In this document: positions 37,164 to 49,329 of the stretch, piece after piece
Layout of the letters: the number at the start of each line of letters is the position of its first letter
How positions within the stretch are numbered: position 1 is the first letter of the stretch
Assembly (NCBI GenBank): GCA_965153455.1
Contig: OZ234498.1
Coordinates: forward strand, 18,724,001 to 18,788,000
Direction: 5' to 3'
DNA length: 64,000 nucleotides
Origin: Sphagnum compactum
Lineage: Eukaryota > Bryophyta > Sphagnopsida > Sphagnales
Made by a program: the position numbers and the translations under genes
Notes under the pieces: generated by a model
What the model was told of the DNA's origin: nothing
Databases searched by the model: none
The model's input: only the letters and a program-made list of their open reading frames with translations

Positions 37164-37193
37164 CCTGTGCATTATGCACGGGGCTCAAACTAG
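37164..37193 (+). other. Helitron 3' terminus (hairpin + CTAG)
   Basis: The palindrome GTGCAT-T-ATGCAC at 37167-37179 is extended by CC/GG pairs. It is followed 7-10 nt later by CTAG (37190-37193) and a T at the insertion site. A matching terminus lies at 38114-38143. Confidence 0.85.
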
Positions 37194-38143
37194 TTACATA
37201 TAGTAAAGGACGTCGGGATGAAATGAAGCTTATGTCGGGATGAAATGAAGCTTTTTATCCATCCATCCCGTCATCCGTCCCGTCATCCATCCAAACAGAA
37301 CAAATATATATTTTAAACAGGGAAAAAACTAGAAAAAAATAAAAACAGAAAAACACTTTAACAATTAGAAACTTTTTGTAAACACTTAAACATGAAACAA
37401 AAAAGGGAAATACAGTAAAATAATCTTAAAAGAAAATTTAAAAATAGATGACAAAAAATAAGAAACAAAACAGAGAGCAAAAGATAGAGAAAAAAAACCA
37501 TACTTGAAAAAAAAATGAGGTTTGTCTTCTTTTTCTAAACTTCAAACCTGCATCTAATCAAACAAAAATAAAAAAATTTTAAAAATTATTTAAATTATAA
37601 AACATATTAGAAAAACTAGATTTTTTTGGAAAAGAAAATAGAAACTAAATAAATAAATAAACGCATAAAAATAGAAAAAAATGAAGATAGACAAAATAAG
37701 AATAGAAAAAATTAAAACATGAAACAAACATAAACAAAAAAAAGTAAAAACACAAAAACTATAAAAAAGGAATGGAAACAAATGAAACAAGGAAAGGGAA
37801 ACACAGTAGAATCATTTTAAAAGGAAAAAAATTACAAAAAAGAAGAAACCAAATAAAGAGTAGAAAATAAGAAAAAATAAAACTTATAATAATGAAGAAA
37901 AACCCTACTTGAAAAAGAATGAGGTGTGTCTTCTTTCTCCAAACTTCAAACTTGCATCCAAATAAACAAAAATGCAAAAGTGAAAAAGAAACACTTTATT
38001 TTTATTATACAAAATAATGATAAAAACAGAAAACACATAAAAATAAAAAATAAAAAAGATAAAAGTTTTAAAAAAAAACTAAAACATGAACCAAACATTG
38101 TTGAAATAACACACCTGTGCATTAGGCACGGGGTTCAAACTAG
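37194..38143 (+). mobile_element. Non-autonomous Helitron abutting the autonomous one
   Basis: It starts directly after the T following the first CTAG, with ATATAGTAAAGGACG close to the left end. Two GGGATGAAATGAAGCT copies and CCGTC/CATCC repeats follow. It ends with CCTGTGCATTAGGCACGGGG then TTCAAACTAG at 38143, followed by T. The interior is A-rich and non-coding, with an internal ~70-bp direct repeat (37498-37570 and 37908-37976, about 410 bp apart; TGTCTTCTTT...AACTTCAAAC). It shares ends with the neighbour, so that element's transposase could mobilise it. Confidence 0.7.
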
Positions 38144-38700
38144 TCAACAGAGTACAGAAAACCAGATTACATATTCAGCTAAGAGATGGGAGTCAAGGAT
38201 GTGTCCCACATGGCATGCCATTCTGAAGTTGAGGTTCTTGTAGAGAAATGCATCAACCCTAAAAAGCAAAGGGTTACAAATTCTTGCTGGTTGTTTGTGT
38301 TTAAGCAGCAGATGGTGTTGCACCCCGCGAACAGGTCTTCTTCTTTGAGCAGGCCATGACATGATCAACAACATTGAAGACTACCTACTCAAAATCTGAA
38401 ACCGCCATGAAGACAAATTTCAAATTTTTTTTTGTGGAGTGTGACATGCTGAATGATTAATGGAGAACTACAAGTGGTGCACATCAGGAGTTTGTGTCTG
38501 CAAGGAGCCATTTTGGCATCAAGATAGATGTCTCTTTGAGAATGATTGATAGCTATGATTGAAACTCTGAATTACACTACCTTTTTTTGAGGTAAGATTA
38601 CTCTTCAGCAGCTGTGACATTCAGCAACAATGAGCTGTGAGAATTATGTGTCTACACAGTTCACTTTAAGATCTGAAGCCTTTCTTGAACCTCAGACAAC
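38144..38700. other. Spacer between Helitron and ABCB pseudogene
   Basis: I see no recognisable gene. It may contain undetected decayed exons of the ABCB sequence that follows. Confidence 0.35.
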
Positions 38701-40190
38701 AGGATGTCAAGCTTCAACAACTGCTATCCATGTTTGTGGGTGGGTTTGCAGTTGCTTTCTCCGATCTCGAAGAGCTGGAAGTTGACACTGTGGTAATGGT
38801 GGCAACTGTGCCTCCCATGGCCTTTGCTTTTGCCATCCTGTTTGCAATGATGGTGAAAATATCAAGCAAAGGATATATGTTGCTTATGCTGAAGCAGGCA
38901 CAAGTGTAGAGCCAAGTAGTCAGTGCAATTAGGATGGTGAGGAACCTGAACAATCTGATATTGTAAGATGCAGATTTGTTGACTCTGTTTCAAGTAGCAA
39001 GCACACAAGATCGCTAAATTATGAGTCTACATTTGGTTGATACACAGCATGTCAACTGCATTACCAGGATTGAATTGGGTTGAACACCAACTATTTCTGT
39101 AGAAGAAGCAACTCAATAGTTTGTCAAATCTCATTCATGTGGTGTCAGAATTTTCTGGATTCTTTCGAAAGAACATTAACCTGACTCTTGTTCCATTGAT
39201 GAACATTTGGCTGCATGTACTTGTTGAAATGTGATTTTTAAAGGTGTCCTCCTGTACTAGCGAAAGGAAATCAGTGCAGGAATATTTCAGAGCATTAGCA
39301 AAGGCTGAGAAAGCTGAGGAAAGGTGCAGCTGGTGGCCTTGGCCTCAGGCTGCTCTTATGGTCATGTTCTTGAGTTACACATTTGCCATGTGGTATGCAT
39401 CAATTCATGTGGCAGATTATGGTGCATCAGGTGGCAGTGTCATCAGTGTCTTTGTCACTGTTCTCACGGGTGGCTTGTAAGTTTCAATCAATACAATTCC
39501 TTCCATTCATGGGCTGAGAAGAGAGGGATGCAAATAATCACTCTGTGGAATGATCAATCCTTTTACAGCTGCATGCTTTACATGCCACTTAGATGACATG
39601 ATGCAAAGAGAACTTAGGGTTATGCCATAGAAATGTTCAACTTTGTTGATCTGAGTAGTCTGCTGCCCTTTGTTTAATCTGCATGAGGATCAAGCTATTT
39701 AGTACAGATCAATTGGGCTTCTTACTTAGTCACTTGTCCATCACACAGGTCATTTGCCAAGCAGCTCCCTGTGTCTCTGCCTTTGCAGCAGGGAGAGCAG
39801 CCACTTATAGAATGTTTGAGGTGATAAACTGCACACCTGTAGTGGATGCATCAACTAGGAAGGGGAAGGCTCTGGACACACTCAAGGGAGAAATTGAGCT
39901 CTGTAACATACAGTACACATATCTAACTTGACCAGATGTGAAGATATTCAATGGTGACTTCAACCTCACCATTGCTGCTGGTACTACTGTGGCCTTGGTT
40001 GGAGAAAGTGGGTCTGGAAAGTCTACTTTGGTGAGCCTGGTGGAGAGATTCTATGACCCCATAAGTGGCCAAGTCCTGGTTGTTGCAGCTTAGGTGGTTG
40101 AGGCAGCAGATTGGTCTTGTCAGCCAGGAACCAGTGCTTTTCGAGACTTCTGTTATGTTGCACTAGCAATTCTGCAAGTCTCATTTGCAA
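38701..40190 (+). pseudogene. Decayed ABCB (P-glycoprotein-like) transporter
   Basis: Pieces appear in the right order for the first half of an ABCB full transporter. FVGGFAVAF and ATVPPMAFAFAILFAMM (38725-38850) belong to transmembrane domain 1. A shifted-frame AYAEAGTSV and then AIRMVRNL (~38880-38950) follow. Next come FLSYTFAMWYAS (39240-39480) and AAPCVSAFAAGRAATYRMFEV (39750-39840). The first nucleotide-binding domain follows, with [10 protein letters not shown] and the intact Walker [10 protein letters not shown] (~39930-40080). After a further frame change comes QQIGLVSQEPVLFE (~40095-40150). I count at least three frame changes and one in-frame TGA before PDVKIF, at a position normally Arg. 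No LSGGQ signature or second half is convincing. I call it a pseudogene; poor assembly is the alternative. Confidence 0.7.
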
Positions 40191-40796
40191 AGACATGGCA
40201 ATGTGTTCAATTAACATTGTTTCGAGAACCAAACAAAACAACAGGGACTTATTGTGGAGTAGTTTTGTTATCTTACAATCTGCTGTTGACCTGCTCTCAT
40301 CTCATACTGTTCATGTAGGCGAACCCCATTGATTCATTTGTAGTAATTGAACAGTTACTGACAAATGCAGGATTTGTGCCAGCAAAATGATATGCAAAAG
40401 CAACAAGCAATTGGTTTGTATGTTTCTCAAGGGTTGTGGCACCTTGGAGCTAGCTCTGGTCTCAGCAGGGACATATGAAGAACTTTTAAGCAAGACAAAT
40501 CAAATCCCAATTGATTTGTCTGCAGCAGATTTACAAGCGACAGTATAAAGACACAGGAGGAGAGGCTGAACTTTACACACCTGATAATCAATCACATACA
40601 TGGAGACATAGGAATGAGCTGTCGTCACTCCTGTAAGCACCACAGCAACTTTAACTGCCCCAGGAGCTCTGTGAATGTTGTTGATAGTGCTGCAACCTGT
40701 AGGAGTAAACGGCAAGTGGAGGATAATCTGCAGACAGGGGCACAAAAGAAAATGAGGCACACAGATCCATCAGTTTTCCACTTGCAGCAGTGATTA

Positions 40797-41058
40797 GCCG
40801 GAACTTCCTCTCTTCATCATGGGGTCTTTAGCTGCAGCAGCTCATGGAACAGCATTCCTGGTTTTTAGAGTGCATCATTATACACATGGCCCCTCCCAAT
40901 TTCAACATGCTGCTTCTGCCTCTGGTAAGGATGCTTTGCTTTCTATGGCTTGTGATTTGCTGTTATGGGACGTTGCCTGCTTAACTGTCTTTTGGTTCCT
41001 TTCAGTGTATATTTGGGCTATGGATGGGAATGCTCTAGAGACGGTAGGATCTCCTTGA
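40797..41058 (+). other. Unidentified open frame, possible membrane segment
   Basis: An ATG frame at 40819 encodes about 79 residues with a hydrophobic stretch (CLTVFWFLSVYIWAM). It ends amid repeats of no known kind. I do not recognise it. It may be a remnant exon, as both neighbours are decayed genes. Confidence 0.2.
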
Positions 41059-41734
41059 AGTTTATGTCATAGGTTCATGCCTGCAAGGTGACAAAAGTTC
41101 TCTGGGTACTCTTTTTACCTTTCAAAAGAAGGTGAAACACTTTCAGATAGTTCTGTTCAGTTGAAGGGAAACCAAAAGTTGATCAGATTGTGTTAATATC
41201 TCCCACTCTCATGATTATGCAGAATCAGTCTCTTCCCTTGGGATAGAACTGTTTTCCACTGGCTGGTGTTGAAGCCTTGACTATGTGTTCCCTGGCTGCT
41301 TGGTTGGTGTGCAGATGAGAAAATTGCTCTTATTGGTGTGATCAAGACTCTCTTTGAGGACTTGATGTACACATTTGTATTCCTTTGGACACCTGCACTG
41401 TTCAAATAAACTGATCATTCCTCATGGGTTCATCTTCGCCACCTTCATGTTAGCCTCAATGCTGGGCAGCTCTCTGGTGTCATGTCTTCTGACACAGTCA
41501 GATTTTAAGGTGGGAAGCTACATGCAGATAGTTTTCCTTGTTGTAGCTGTTCCTCTGTCTTCCAGTGCCGATTAGTGTAAGTGTTCCAGAATTCCCTTTT
41601 AACTGAACTATCTATGTGACCTGGTATCCTTGGAATCCTTCTTTTGGGAAGGATGGTTTTACTGTTAGAAATATCAGTGTTTGCATATGCGAAGGGGCTT
41701 ACAAAGGGAACTCATTACCTAACTGAGGACAATG

Positions 41735-42290
41735 GGTGCAGAAGAAGGGCTAACTCCAGCACTTCTTGAGCAGCCTGTGAAGTTGGATGATTGGAGGGGA
41801 CTCAACCACATGGCTAAAGGGCCTCATAATCCATACGGAGTTTCAATTGTTGCAGATGAGAGAAGCTGAAGTGTCAAAGATGCAGCACAAATTATTGAAG
41901 AAGGGTTGGTGGATGTTGTGAACATAAAGCTGAGTAGATTGGGAGTCCTTGCTGCACTAGAGGTAATTTCATGCATGTCTGCACACAGTGAGCTCATTCA
42001 TGTAACTTGAGATGGGGTGTTTCCTGATTGTTTTTCTGTGACAAGTGTGATTGATTGATTGCCTGCTTATATGTTATGGTTGAGAGGTGAGTACATTCTT
42101 GAGTACATGCACTATTGCGGAGAATATGTGGTGGCTGTGGTGGCAGGCAGGCATTCTGCTCACAATATGGGGAATGGTGGAAGCTCACAGCTCACCTTGC
42201 CATGGGCTTCACTGCACACATGGCTGCTGGCCTTGGCTGCTTCAGGTAGTTTTGCCCAAATCAACTTTCAAATCCACCCCCTGAAACACA
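41735..42290 (+). pseudogene. Decayed L-Ala-D/L-Glu epimerase (enolase superfamily)
   Basis: At 41745-41980 one frame reads LTPALLEQPVKLDDW, then PYGVSIVADERS, a TGA stop, then DAAQIIEEG and VVNIKLSRLGVLAALE. This is the metal-binding barrel region of plant dipeptide epimerase-type proteins, ending at a plausible donor (GAG|GTAATT). About 180 bp on, GMVE and, in another frame, AHLAMGFTAHMAAGLGCF (~42170-42250) match the next conserved block. One in-frame stop and one frameshift make it non-functional. I could not find the N-terminal exons or the C-terminal end with confidence. Confidence 0.6.
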
Positions 42291-44475
42291 GTAGCTGGGC
42301 TGGCTACATATTGTGACTGCTGCTGATTTTAGTTCATCTTGTGATGGAAGTTTTGCATATCTGTTCTGTGAACCAAGGCCCAGATCTGTGTACCTGAGGT
42401 TTAGAGTTTGCTCCCTTGGTCAAACCAAGTCCCAATGGTGTAGCTCAGGGTGGATACCATGCTAATGTTCCTTACCATACACCAAATGCATGCTCCTGTC
42501 CCAAGTACTGTATGTCCAACTTTGCTTGACTAGTGTGACTCAATGCCTAGACAGTATTCACACAACTTGTGGACCACTAACTTTGCCTACATGTGGTTGT
42601 CTTATCTGTAGCCAATGGACCCTATTTACTCATTGGCTACAGGATTGGGACATGGAGGGTCACTGTTATGGCTGATGTGTTCCTCGCCACAAATACTATG
42701 ATCAAATGCACATGGTACAGATTCAGTTCTAACAAGGTCAGCAATATATGATTCTTACACCTTAAAACCTTGGAACTGACATTCAGAACATAGAAAGCAT
42801 CTGCAGGAGGGGCATTAGATGGCTTTTCTTTTTCATCTCATGAGCCTCTGTAATTTTCTCACCAGACATTCTGTGATGCATCATTCTACTTGGTGAACAT
42901 TCTTGGGCAATGACCTGAATCTGTGTCAATCTACAGTAGAAATGTACATAGATGCATTGGTGAATCTTGATGAAGAACATGGTATAGATGCCCCTGCAGT
43001 CAGCCTGCACATGAACATTCTGCCTGTGAAACTGATCTGTTTGGAGTGGGCCATGTGTTTTGAAATCTTGGTCTCAGTTTTAAAGTTCAAAGTCACTCTG
43101 ATTGTTATATTGAGCTCTAGTTGCATAGATGGCAAGGAAAGAAGCTGAGTTAGATGGTAAGATAAAGCAAACCTTGCCATCTGAAGGGAATGAAGAGTGA
43201 TATAGTGTGGTCATAGATGGCTGACAATCATTGATGGACAAGTGGCATCTTCTTTTTTTGCAGACTTGTTTGCTTACCCTAAGCTTCGCCATGCAAAACT
43301 TTTGCAAACATTATCTTATAGGTGGTAAAATGGCCCAAAACAAGAATATGTGAATATTTGGAAAATGGGTTTTTCAATGCTACCCATGAACCAGAGCAAG
43401 CAATGTTTAAGCCACAAGCAATGTTGTTTACAGTGTGAGTTGCAACATAGGGTACATATTCAAGCTTTCAAAAGGTGTTGACTCTTATGGAAATAAGTTG
43501 TGGATAAATGCCATTTCACCATTTTAAATGTGGGCCAGCCTTCAACACTATTCAACCTTTCACTAGGTTGCACCATAAAGGTCGGTGGTGAAAATGCCAT
43601 AATTTTCATCTCATTATTCATAGAGAATTGATTAGTTGCCAATTTATTGCCTAAAGTTATTGAACTCATTTTTTGAAGGATGTTGGTTCCTTAAACCAAA
43701 CAAAATACATTGATCATCTGGTGGTGCAATTAGGGCGATTCAATGAAATCTCGATTTTGATTGGGCAATGATATCCAAATCATGCTTCCTCTTTGGAAAA
43801 GTTCAAAAGTCACTCGTTGCAATAATTTAACATGGCAATCCTAGATAGTTGCTACAATCAGAATGGCATTTCAACAGGATTGCTTTAATTTATGATATAC
43901 AACCAAAATTCTTTTCAACAAAATGTGATGAATAGCTTTTTAAGTGCGTAAGGAATAAGTCAACGAATTGTGTGCTTCAAGGGTTTTATAAGCTTCACAG
44001 CCTTTTGTGAATTGTGGAAAAAATGTTCACCAAAATCTGATTAATTTAAAATCTCAACAAAAACCAAGACAAAACATATTGCATCCTTGTTCAAATTAAT
44101 TCACCTTGACAAAAAAATTAATTGTCCTAATGAAAGTCACAAACAAACTATAATCTTAGGAAACTCTTACAAAGAAAATGGGATTCTAGTATGCATGGGA
44201 CAATAATTGGAAACCAATTTGTATCTTCATCATGAAACTAAAAGAATTTCATGTTTAAATATATATACATATATACAAGTACGAGAGATGTGGTATCATA
44301 ATTCTCATTAATCTATGAATAAGTAAATGTAGTTGCCCACATGAAAACAATTCCTCGCAAATTTTGAGCTTTAAACATATTTATACCATTCATATTACAA
44401 TATTGCTTTTAATGACAATTTTTTTAAAAAAATGGTTTGCAATCTATGTAAGATTATACAACATACAATAGATAA
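42291..44475. other. Intergenic, no supported gene
   Basis: Only short frames without recognisable motifs. The stretch becomes strongly AT-rich after about 43700. It contains the probable 3' flank of the P-loop NTPase gene. Confidence 0.45.
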
Positions 44476-47400
44476 TTAACATGTACAAGAAACCCCATAG
44501 CTCTTAGATGTATGATCAATCTTTGGAGATGGATGGAATTTCAAACCATCCAGAAAACTCAACCTCGAATCAATCTGATGGAAAGTGGTAAAGACCTCTA
44601 GACAATCTACCTCTTTGCCCATTCGGCTTTTCCCAATGTAACTCTTGCTTTTGATTTCAAGTCCTTTGTGGCCTTTGGTGGATTGGCCTATGTGGATGGG
44701 CATTTCCACTTCTGGGATAATCCAATTCATTGACCATGATACATCGTTTTCTATGTTTAAACCTGGAGGCACCCATTTTATACATGCCTTTTTCATGAAA
44801 ACTTTGCGGTTGTGACGGTGTTTTGGAAGCTTGCCAATTGTCACTTGCATGGCTCCAATGTACATATGGCAACCTTTTGATTCACGTCTGAATCCCATCA
44901 TAACTGCATCCACAACCTTGTAGGTTGTTGATAGTGGCACAGCCATGAACAAAGCTTCCTCTTTGCTACCTTTCACAAACTCCATGTGAAGATCTTCCAT
45001 TGTGGATTGTTCAGATCCACTTTCTAGCTCTAGCAATGTTGGACAAATGTTCCTTGTCATATTTCCAAGTGGTAAAACTAAGGGGCGTTCTACAATAATC
45101 CCTATTATAGCCCTTTCCACTAATGCTCCCCCTATTACAGGAAACTTTCGACCATGCATCCCATACTCTCTTTTGATGGTGTTTAGGGAAGTTGTGTCAA
45201 AAAATCTTGCATTTTGGTTGTATTTTTGGAGTTGACGAACCAATTCACTACCAACCAACCCACAAGAGGGCTCACCAACACCATTCACAATTCGCAAATA
45301 CCGGGTATCGATGTCATCTAGTGGCTTGATCATGGGCAATCCAAATAGGTATTTAGTGATACCATCAATGAATTTAGACAATTTTCCTTTCTCTTTTGCA
45401 TTCTCAAATTGGTTCCCTATGTCATCTCTCATCTTTTCAAATGCAGGTTGCACTTGCAAAACTTTCAAAGCAGATTCAAATGAGACTTTTTCCCCTTTTG
45501 TTGTTTGTTGAATGGTCTCTTTAAGTGCATCATACCATGCTGACAAATACAATGGCAACCTTCCTGTTGCGTCCAATAATATTTGGATCTCCATCTCATC
45601 GACTAATTCTTTGGTTGTGTCACCATATGTCATGGAGCCCACAAATTTCCACTTGCTCCAACATTCCAATTCTTCATCCTAGATAATTGAACCTTATTAT
45701 TGGTATTCTCAATAAGACATAATTCACTTGCATTAAAGATTTGTTATTAGAGTTACAAGTGATCCTAACAAATTGGAAACAACTTAATGATGTTGTCACA
45801 AAAACATACTCAATTATTCCACTAGTTTGTGTTAATATTAAATGCTGGTTTTTGACACATTGCTGGTTTATTAAAGCATTTGACACCCATAAATGTATTT
45901 TTTTACCAAAGACTTGACATGATGAGATAACCAAAAATGGTTAATTTGGCAAAAAAAATTCATGGTGGACATGCACTTTAAAATGTTTAAAGTTTCATGA
46001 TTGAGATTCCACACATGGATAGGAAATTTGTATATGTAACATGCACCTATGCCAACAGTCTAATTGACAAGTCATGAACTAACCTCAAATCCTTCATCCC
46101 ACATAAAAAGTTTTGTCATTTGTCCTGAGCCAAGGATGTTTTTCCTTATTATATCGGAACTAATTATTGATGCAACTCTCACCATACAATGATTGCAACA
46201 GATCCGCAACAATAGGGATTTCAAAATGGTGTTTTCATCTTCTTCACCTTCCATGCACTCCCACTGATCTAATATCCAAAGAAGTTGAACTTCTGTGGAT
46301 TCACAAAACATAACTAGGTGATCCACATTTGCACATTTTCGTATTCTTTTAAGGCTTTGTTCATCATCCCCATAAGCAACAATTAAAGCATCTCGAAGCA
46401 CAAGAAAGGCACGATCTTGTTGCAATAACCCACAATCCATTATTGATACTACTCGTTTCCTTGTCTGCCCAACTGCTGCTTGGTTATCAAAAAACTCTTC
46501 CGTGAAATCAGAAACAGCAGCGGCCATCACATGGCTTTTTCCTGTTCCTACTGGACCAACTACAAGTATGTTTCCGATATTCTCACTATAATGATTTGGG
46601 GATTTGATAGCTTCATAAGATGTACAATATGTTCGTTCCTTTTCCCTAACGAGTTGTAGGATTATATTTCTCAACTTCTGGTATCGCAACCTCCCCATGT
46701 AAGCAAAGCAACCATCTTTTGTGGCAAATCGATTATCAGTGGATGCCCACTTTGCAACTCCATATGCCATAGGAAGATTAAGTTCCATCCACTCTGGACA
46801 TGACAATGGGTCTGTGGTTTTCATATGCTCACGTAGACTTGCCATGGAAGAGATCATGTTTTGGGGAAGTAATTTTGCCTTCTTGATGACTGCACCCACT
46901 TCCCAAAATTGCTGTAACATTCCTTGATTGTTAGAAAATATCATTTCACACATCTTGAATGATTCCCAATTACAAAGAAAGTTGTCACACCATCCATATT
47001 GAGACTTAACTAGTTTATTAAAAGTTCTGACCATAAATAATTGGAATTATTGTTTATTATATAAGAAGAATTGATTGTTAATTCATCAAACTTGGGTCAT
47101 TTCATCCCATTCCTCTTCTATGGTAGACATTGTGCAAAAATCATGTGCCAATTTCAAGAAAACGTTTGTCAATAGATTCATTTTGCATAGTGATGATATA
47201 ATAAATCAACTTATCTATCTCATAGCTTGAAACATTGGGTTCACATAAAGGTCCAACAATTGTGAATTTCTTTGTAAAATGATGAATATGGAATATGATA
47301 AAAAGGATAAGTCAAAAAGTAACAACCTCCATTATTGCTAGCAGCCTCCAAGTTACGTTTTGTTGAACCTTGTTTATCTTGCATTTGTTTGTCTTCAGGT

Positions 47401-47789
47401 GATTCCACACAAAATATAGGAAGAAGAAGTCTAAGTCTAAAAACATCAGTAGCCTTAGGGCTTCGATGTTCATGCCTCATAAACTCCTCTTGCAATGTGT
47501 AACATGGTTCAAGTCTTTGTTGCTCCCCCATGTGTAGCACATCAATGTGGTTGTGAAGGGCTTCAATATACATTTGTGTTCCAGAAAATAAATATTCTTC
47601 ACATTCCAACCCTAAACTTTTAATCAATTTTTTCTCTTTTAATCCAAGGAGTGTAAGAATATGATCTCGAGCTTCAAGGACTGTATGATCTGCTCTAAGA
47701 TGTAAAATGCGCATCAATGTTTGTTTAATGGTTGGGATATAACATGAAACATAGATCTTCATCTCCATTGTGCATGATGTTTGATTCAT
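44476..47789 (-). CDS. P-loop NTPase of uncertain family with possible ubiquitin-like header (Crinkler-like?)
   Basis: Three exons, 47789-47327, 47009-46084 and 45678-44476, join in frame at GT-AG sites to give 863 residues without a stop. The N-terminus (residues ~10-60: MEMKIYVSCYI, then ILHLRADHTVLEARDHIL) has the spacing of a ubiquitin-like fold. Exon 2 carries a clear Walker A, GPVGTGKSH (about residues 306-314), preceded by NILVV. A downstream hydrophobic strand with acidic residues (LLWILDQWE) could be Walker B. Exon 3 is mixed alpha/beta with no motif I can name. A ubiquitin-like header, P-loop NTPase and C-terminal effector-type domain is the plan of eukaryotic Crinkler/CR proteins, some of which occur in plants. 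This is an architectural comparison, not a sequence match I can demonstrate. A lone STAND-like or transposon-derived ATPase is the alternative. The exon 2 acceptor (AAACTAG|TT) was chosen to keep phase. Confidence 0.65.
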
Positions 47790-49329
47790 TTATGTAGATA
47801 CATATGTCGTATTGAAATTACTTTGGAGTATTATCACAATTTTGACTTTGATTGAAGACATACATTCCCCATGTTAGGAATAAGCTTATAACCCATGGTT
47901 CTACAAGAACTGCATGTCCATTAGGATTGACTCCTTTTATGATTTTTAGAACAACTTGTTTGTTCATTTCACCTTTTGAAACATGTGCATCATATGAAGT
48001 TACCAATCATGCAACACTATGCAATTCATCTTTGTGATATAACCTGCAATTTTCAATGTACATTTGGGGACATTGTGAAATTAGGAATATTTTTTTGGAT
48101 TTTAATTGGGCATGAATACTGAATTATCTTTTTTTTTTCTCATCAATTTTGTTGTGTATTAGAAATGTACTTCATTTTCATTGGTGACATGTCAAATGGA
48201 ATGACAAAAATCCACAATGTCATGTCTTGGTATGTGCTCAATTTGAATCACATTCAAAGTCATCAAGTGAAACCAAATTATGAAATATCCATATTTTAAT
48301 GTTGGTGATGTGATGTGATAATTCAATTTATAGCTTGTTCATGCAATTTACTATAAAATATTTTCTCAAATGATGTGCTAATCAATTCGATAGTGAATGC
48401 CACAATCAAGCTTAATAGTTGATTTCTCATGTTGATTCGATACTTACTTTGGGCATCATGTTGTTGGAGTTTAATCCACATATTTGAACTACAATGTCAT
48501 GGAGAATCAACAGTTTCATATGGTTCATGTATTTAAATGTGGAATTTAAGTTTAGTATAATTTTAATGTGACCATGATAACATGATGGTATCAACAAAAA
48601 AAAACTAGTTTTTGTTTGAAGGATGAGTCAAGAATTAGTTTGGAGAGTTGATACAGTAGTATCCACTGATATTTCTTCTTGGTAGCCTTGGCCTTCCACC
48701 CATTCCTATCTCTTGACTCTTGCAAAAAGGTGATCCATAAATTTCTAGAATCTTGGGGTGGATGAAATGAAAATGTCGTCCAACTTACTCAATCAGCATG
48801 CATTTGCATTGCATGGGCATAGTTGCATCTCAAAATATCAAAATTTTAAGTTTCTCAAGTGAACAAAACCATTTTCAATTTGATTTTTTTTTCTTTTACA
48901 AATTTTAAGTTGAATTCCATTGGAGAAAATAAAAAATAAAAGATAAATCATGAATAAAATCATGAAACAATGTGCATTATAGCCTTACGATTTTCAATAT
49001 GGCTTATGGAACCATTTCAAAAAAATTAATTAATGAACTTAATTCAATGTTGATTAAAACAATATACATGGTGATCACAATCATATTTCCAATAATAATA
49101 GGTTTGCATAGTTGTGGCAATTTGTTGGGTGACAAACAAATATAATCTTGGAAATTTTCACATTATTCCAAATATTTCTCAATCTTTTTTTACAAAATGA
49201 TTGAGAATTCACCATTAAAAAATCACCAATCCCAACCTTAGAATTTTACAATTCATATTTATAAACATATTCAAAAAAGATTTGGTGATAATCAATAAAC
49301 CCATGCAAAAAAGAATAGTTTTCATGACT
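47790..49329. other. Upstream region of the P-loop gene, no supported gene
   Basis: A 62-codon minus-strand frame at 47818-48006 ends just upstream of the gene. It has fair codon composition but no recognisable motif; it could be an upstream exon or a remnant. The remainder is AT-rich. Confidence 0.35.

Larger units (their letters stand above)
31276..37193 (+). mobile_element. Autonomous-type Helitron (Rep-helicase), ~5.9 kb
   Basis: The 3' terminus is well defined. Hairpin CCTGTGCATTATGCACGGGG (37164-37183) is followed by CTCAAACTAG ending at 37193, then T, which is the canonical Helitron end (palindrome, CTAG, insertion before T). The 5' terminus is less sure. ATTTACTATACAGAGGACGG near 31278 resembles plant Helitron starts and the start of the neighbouring element (ATATAGTAAAGGACG at 37200). 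A truncated tail copy (31550-31597) lies inside, so the 5' part may be nested. The element encodes the Rep-Pif1 helicase at 32427-36962 on the same strand. No RPA or OTU gene is seen. Confidence 0.8.

Noticed and set aside
40500-40760. 86-codon minus-strand frame beside the ABCB pseudogene
   Set aside because: No recognisable motif, and it lies opposite to the decayed genes. Probably chance or unresolved debris.
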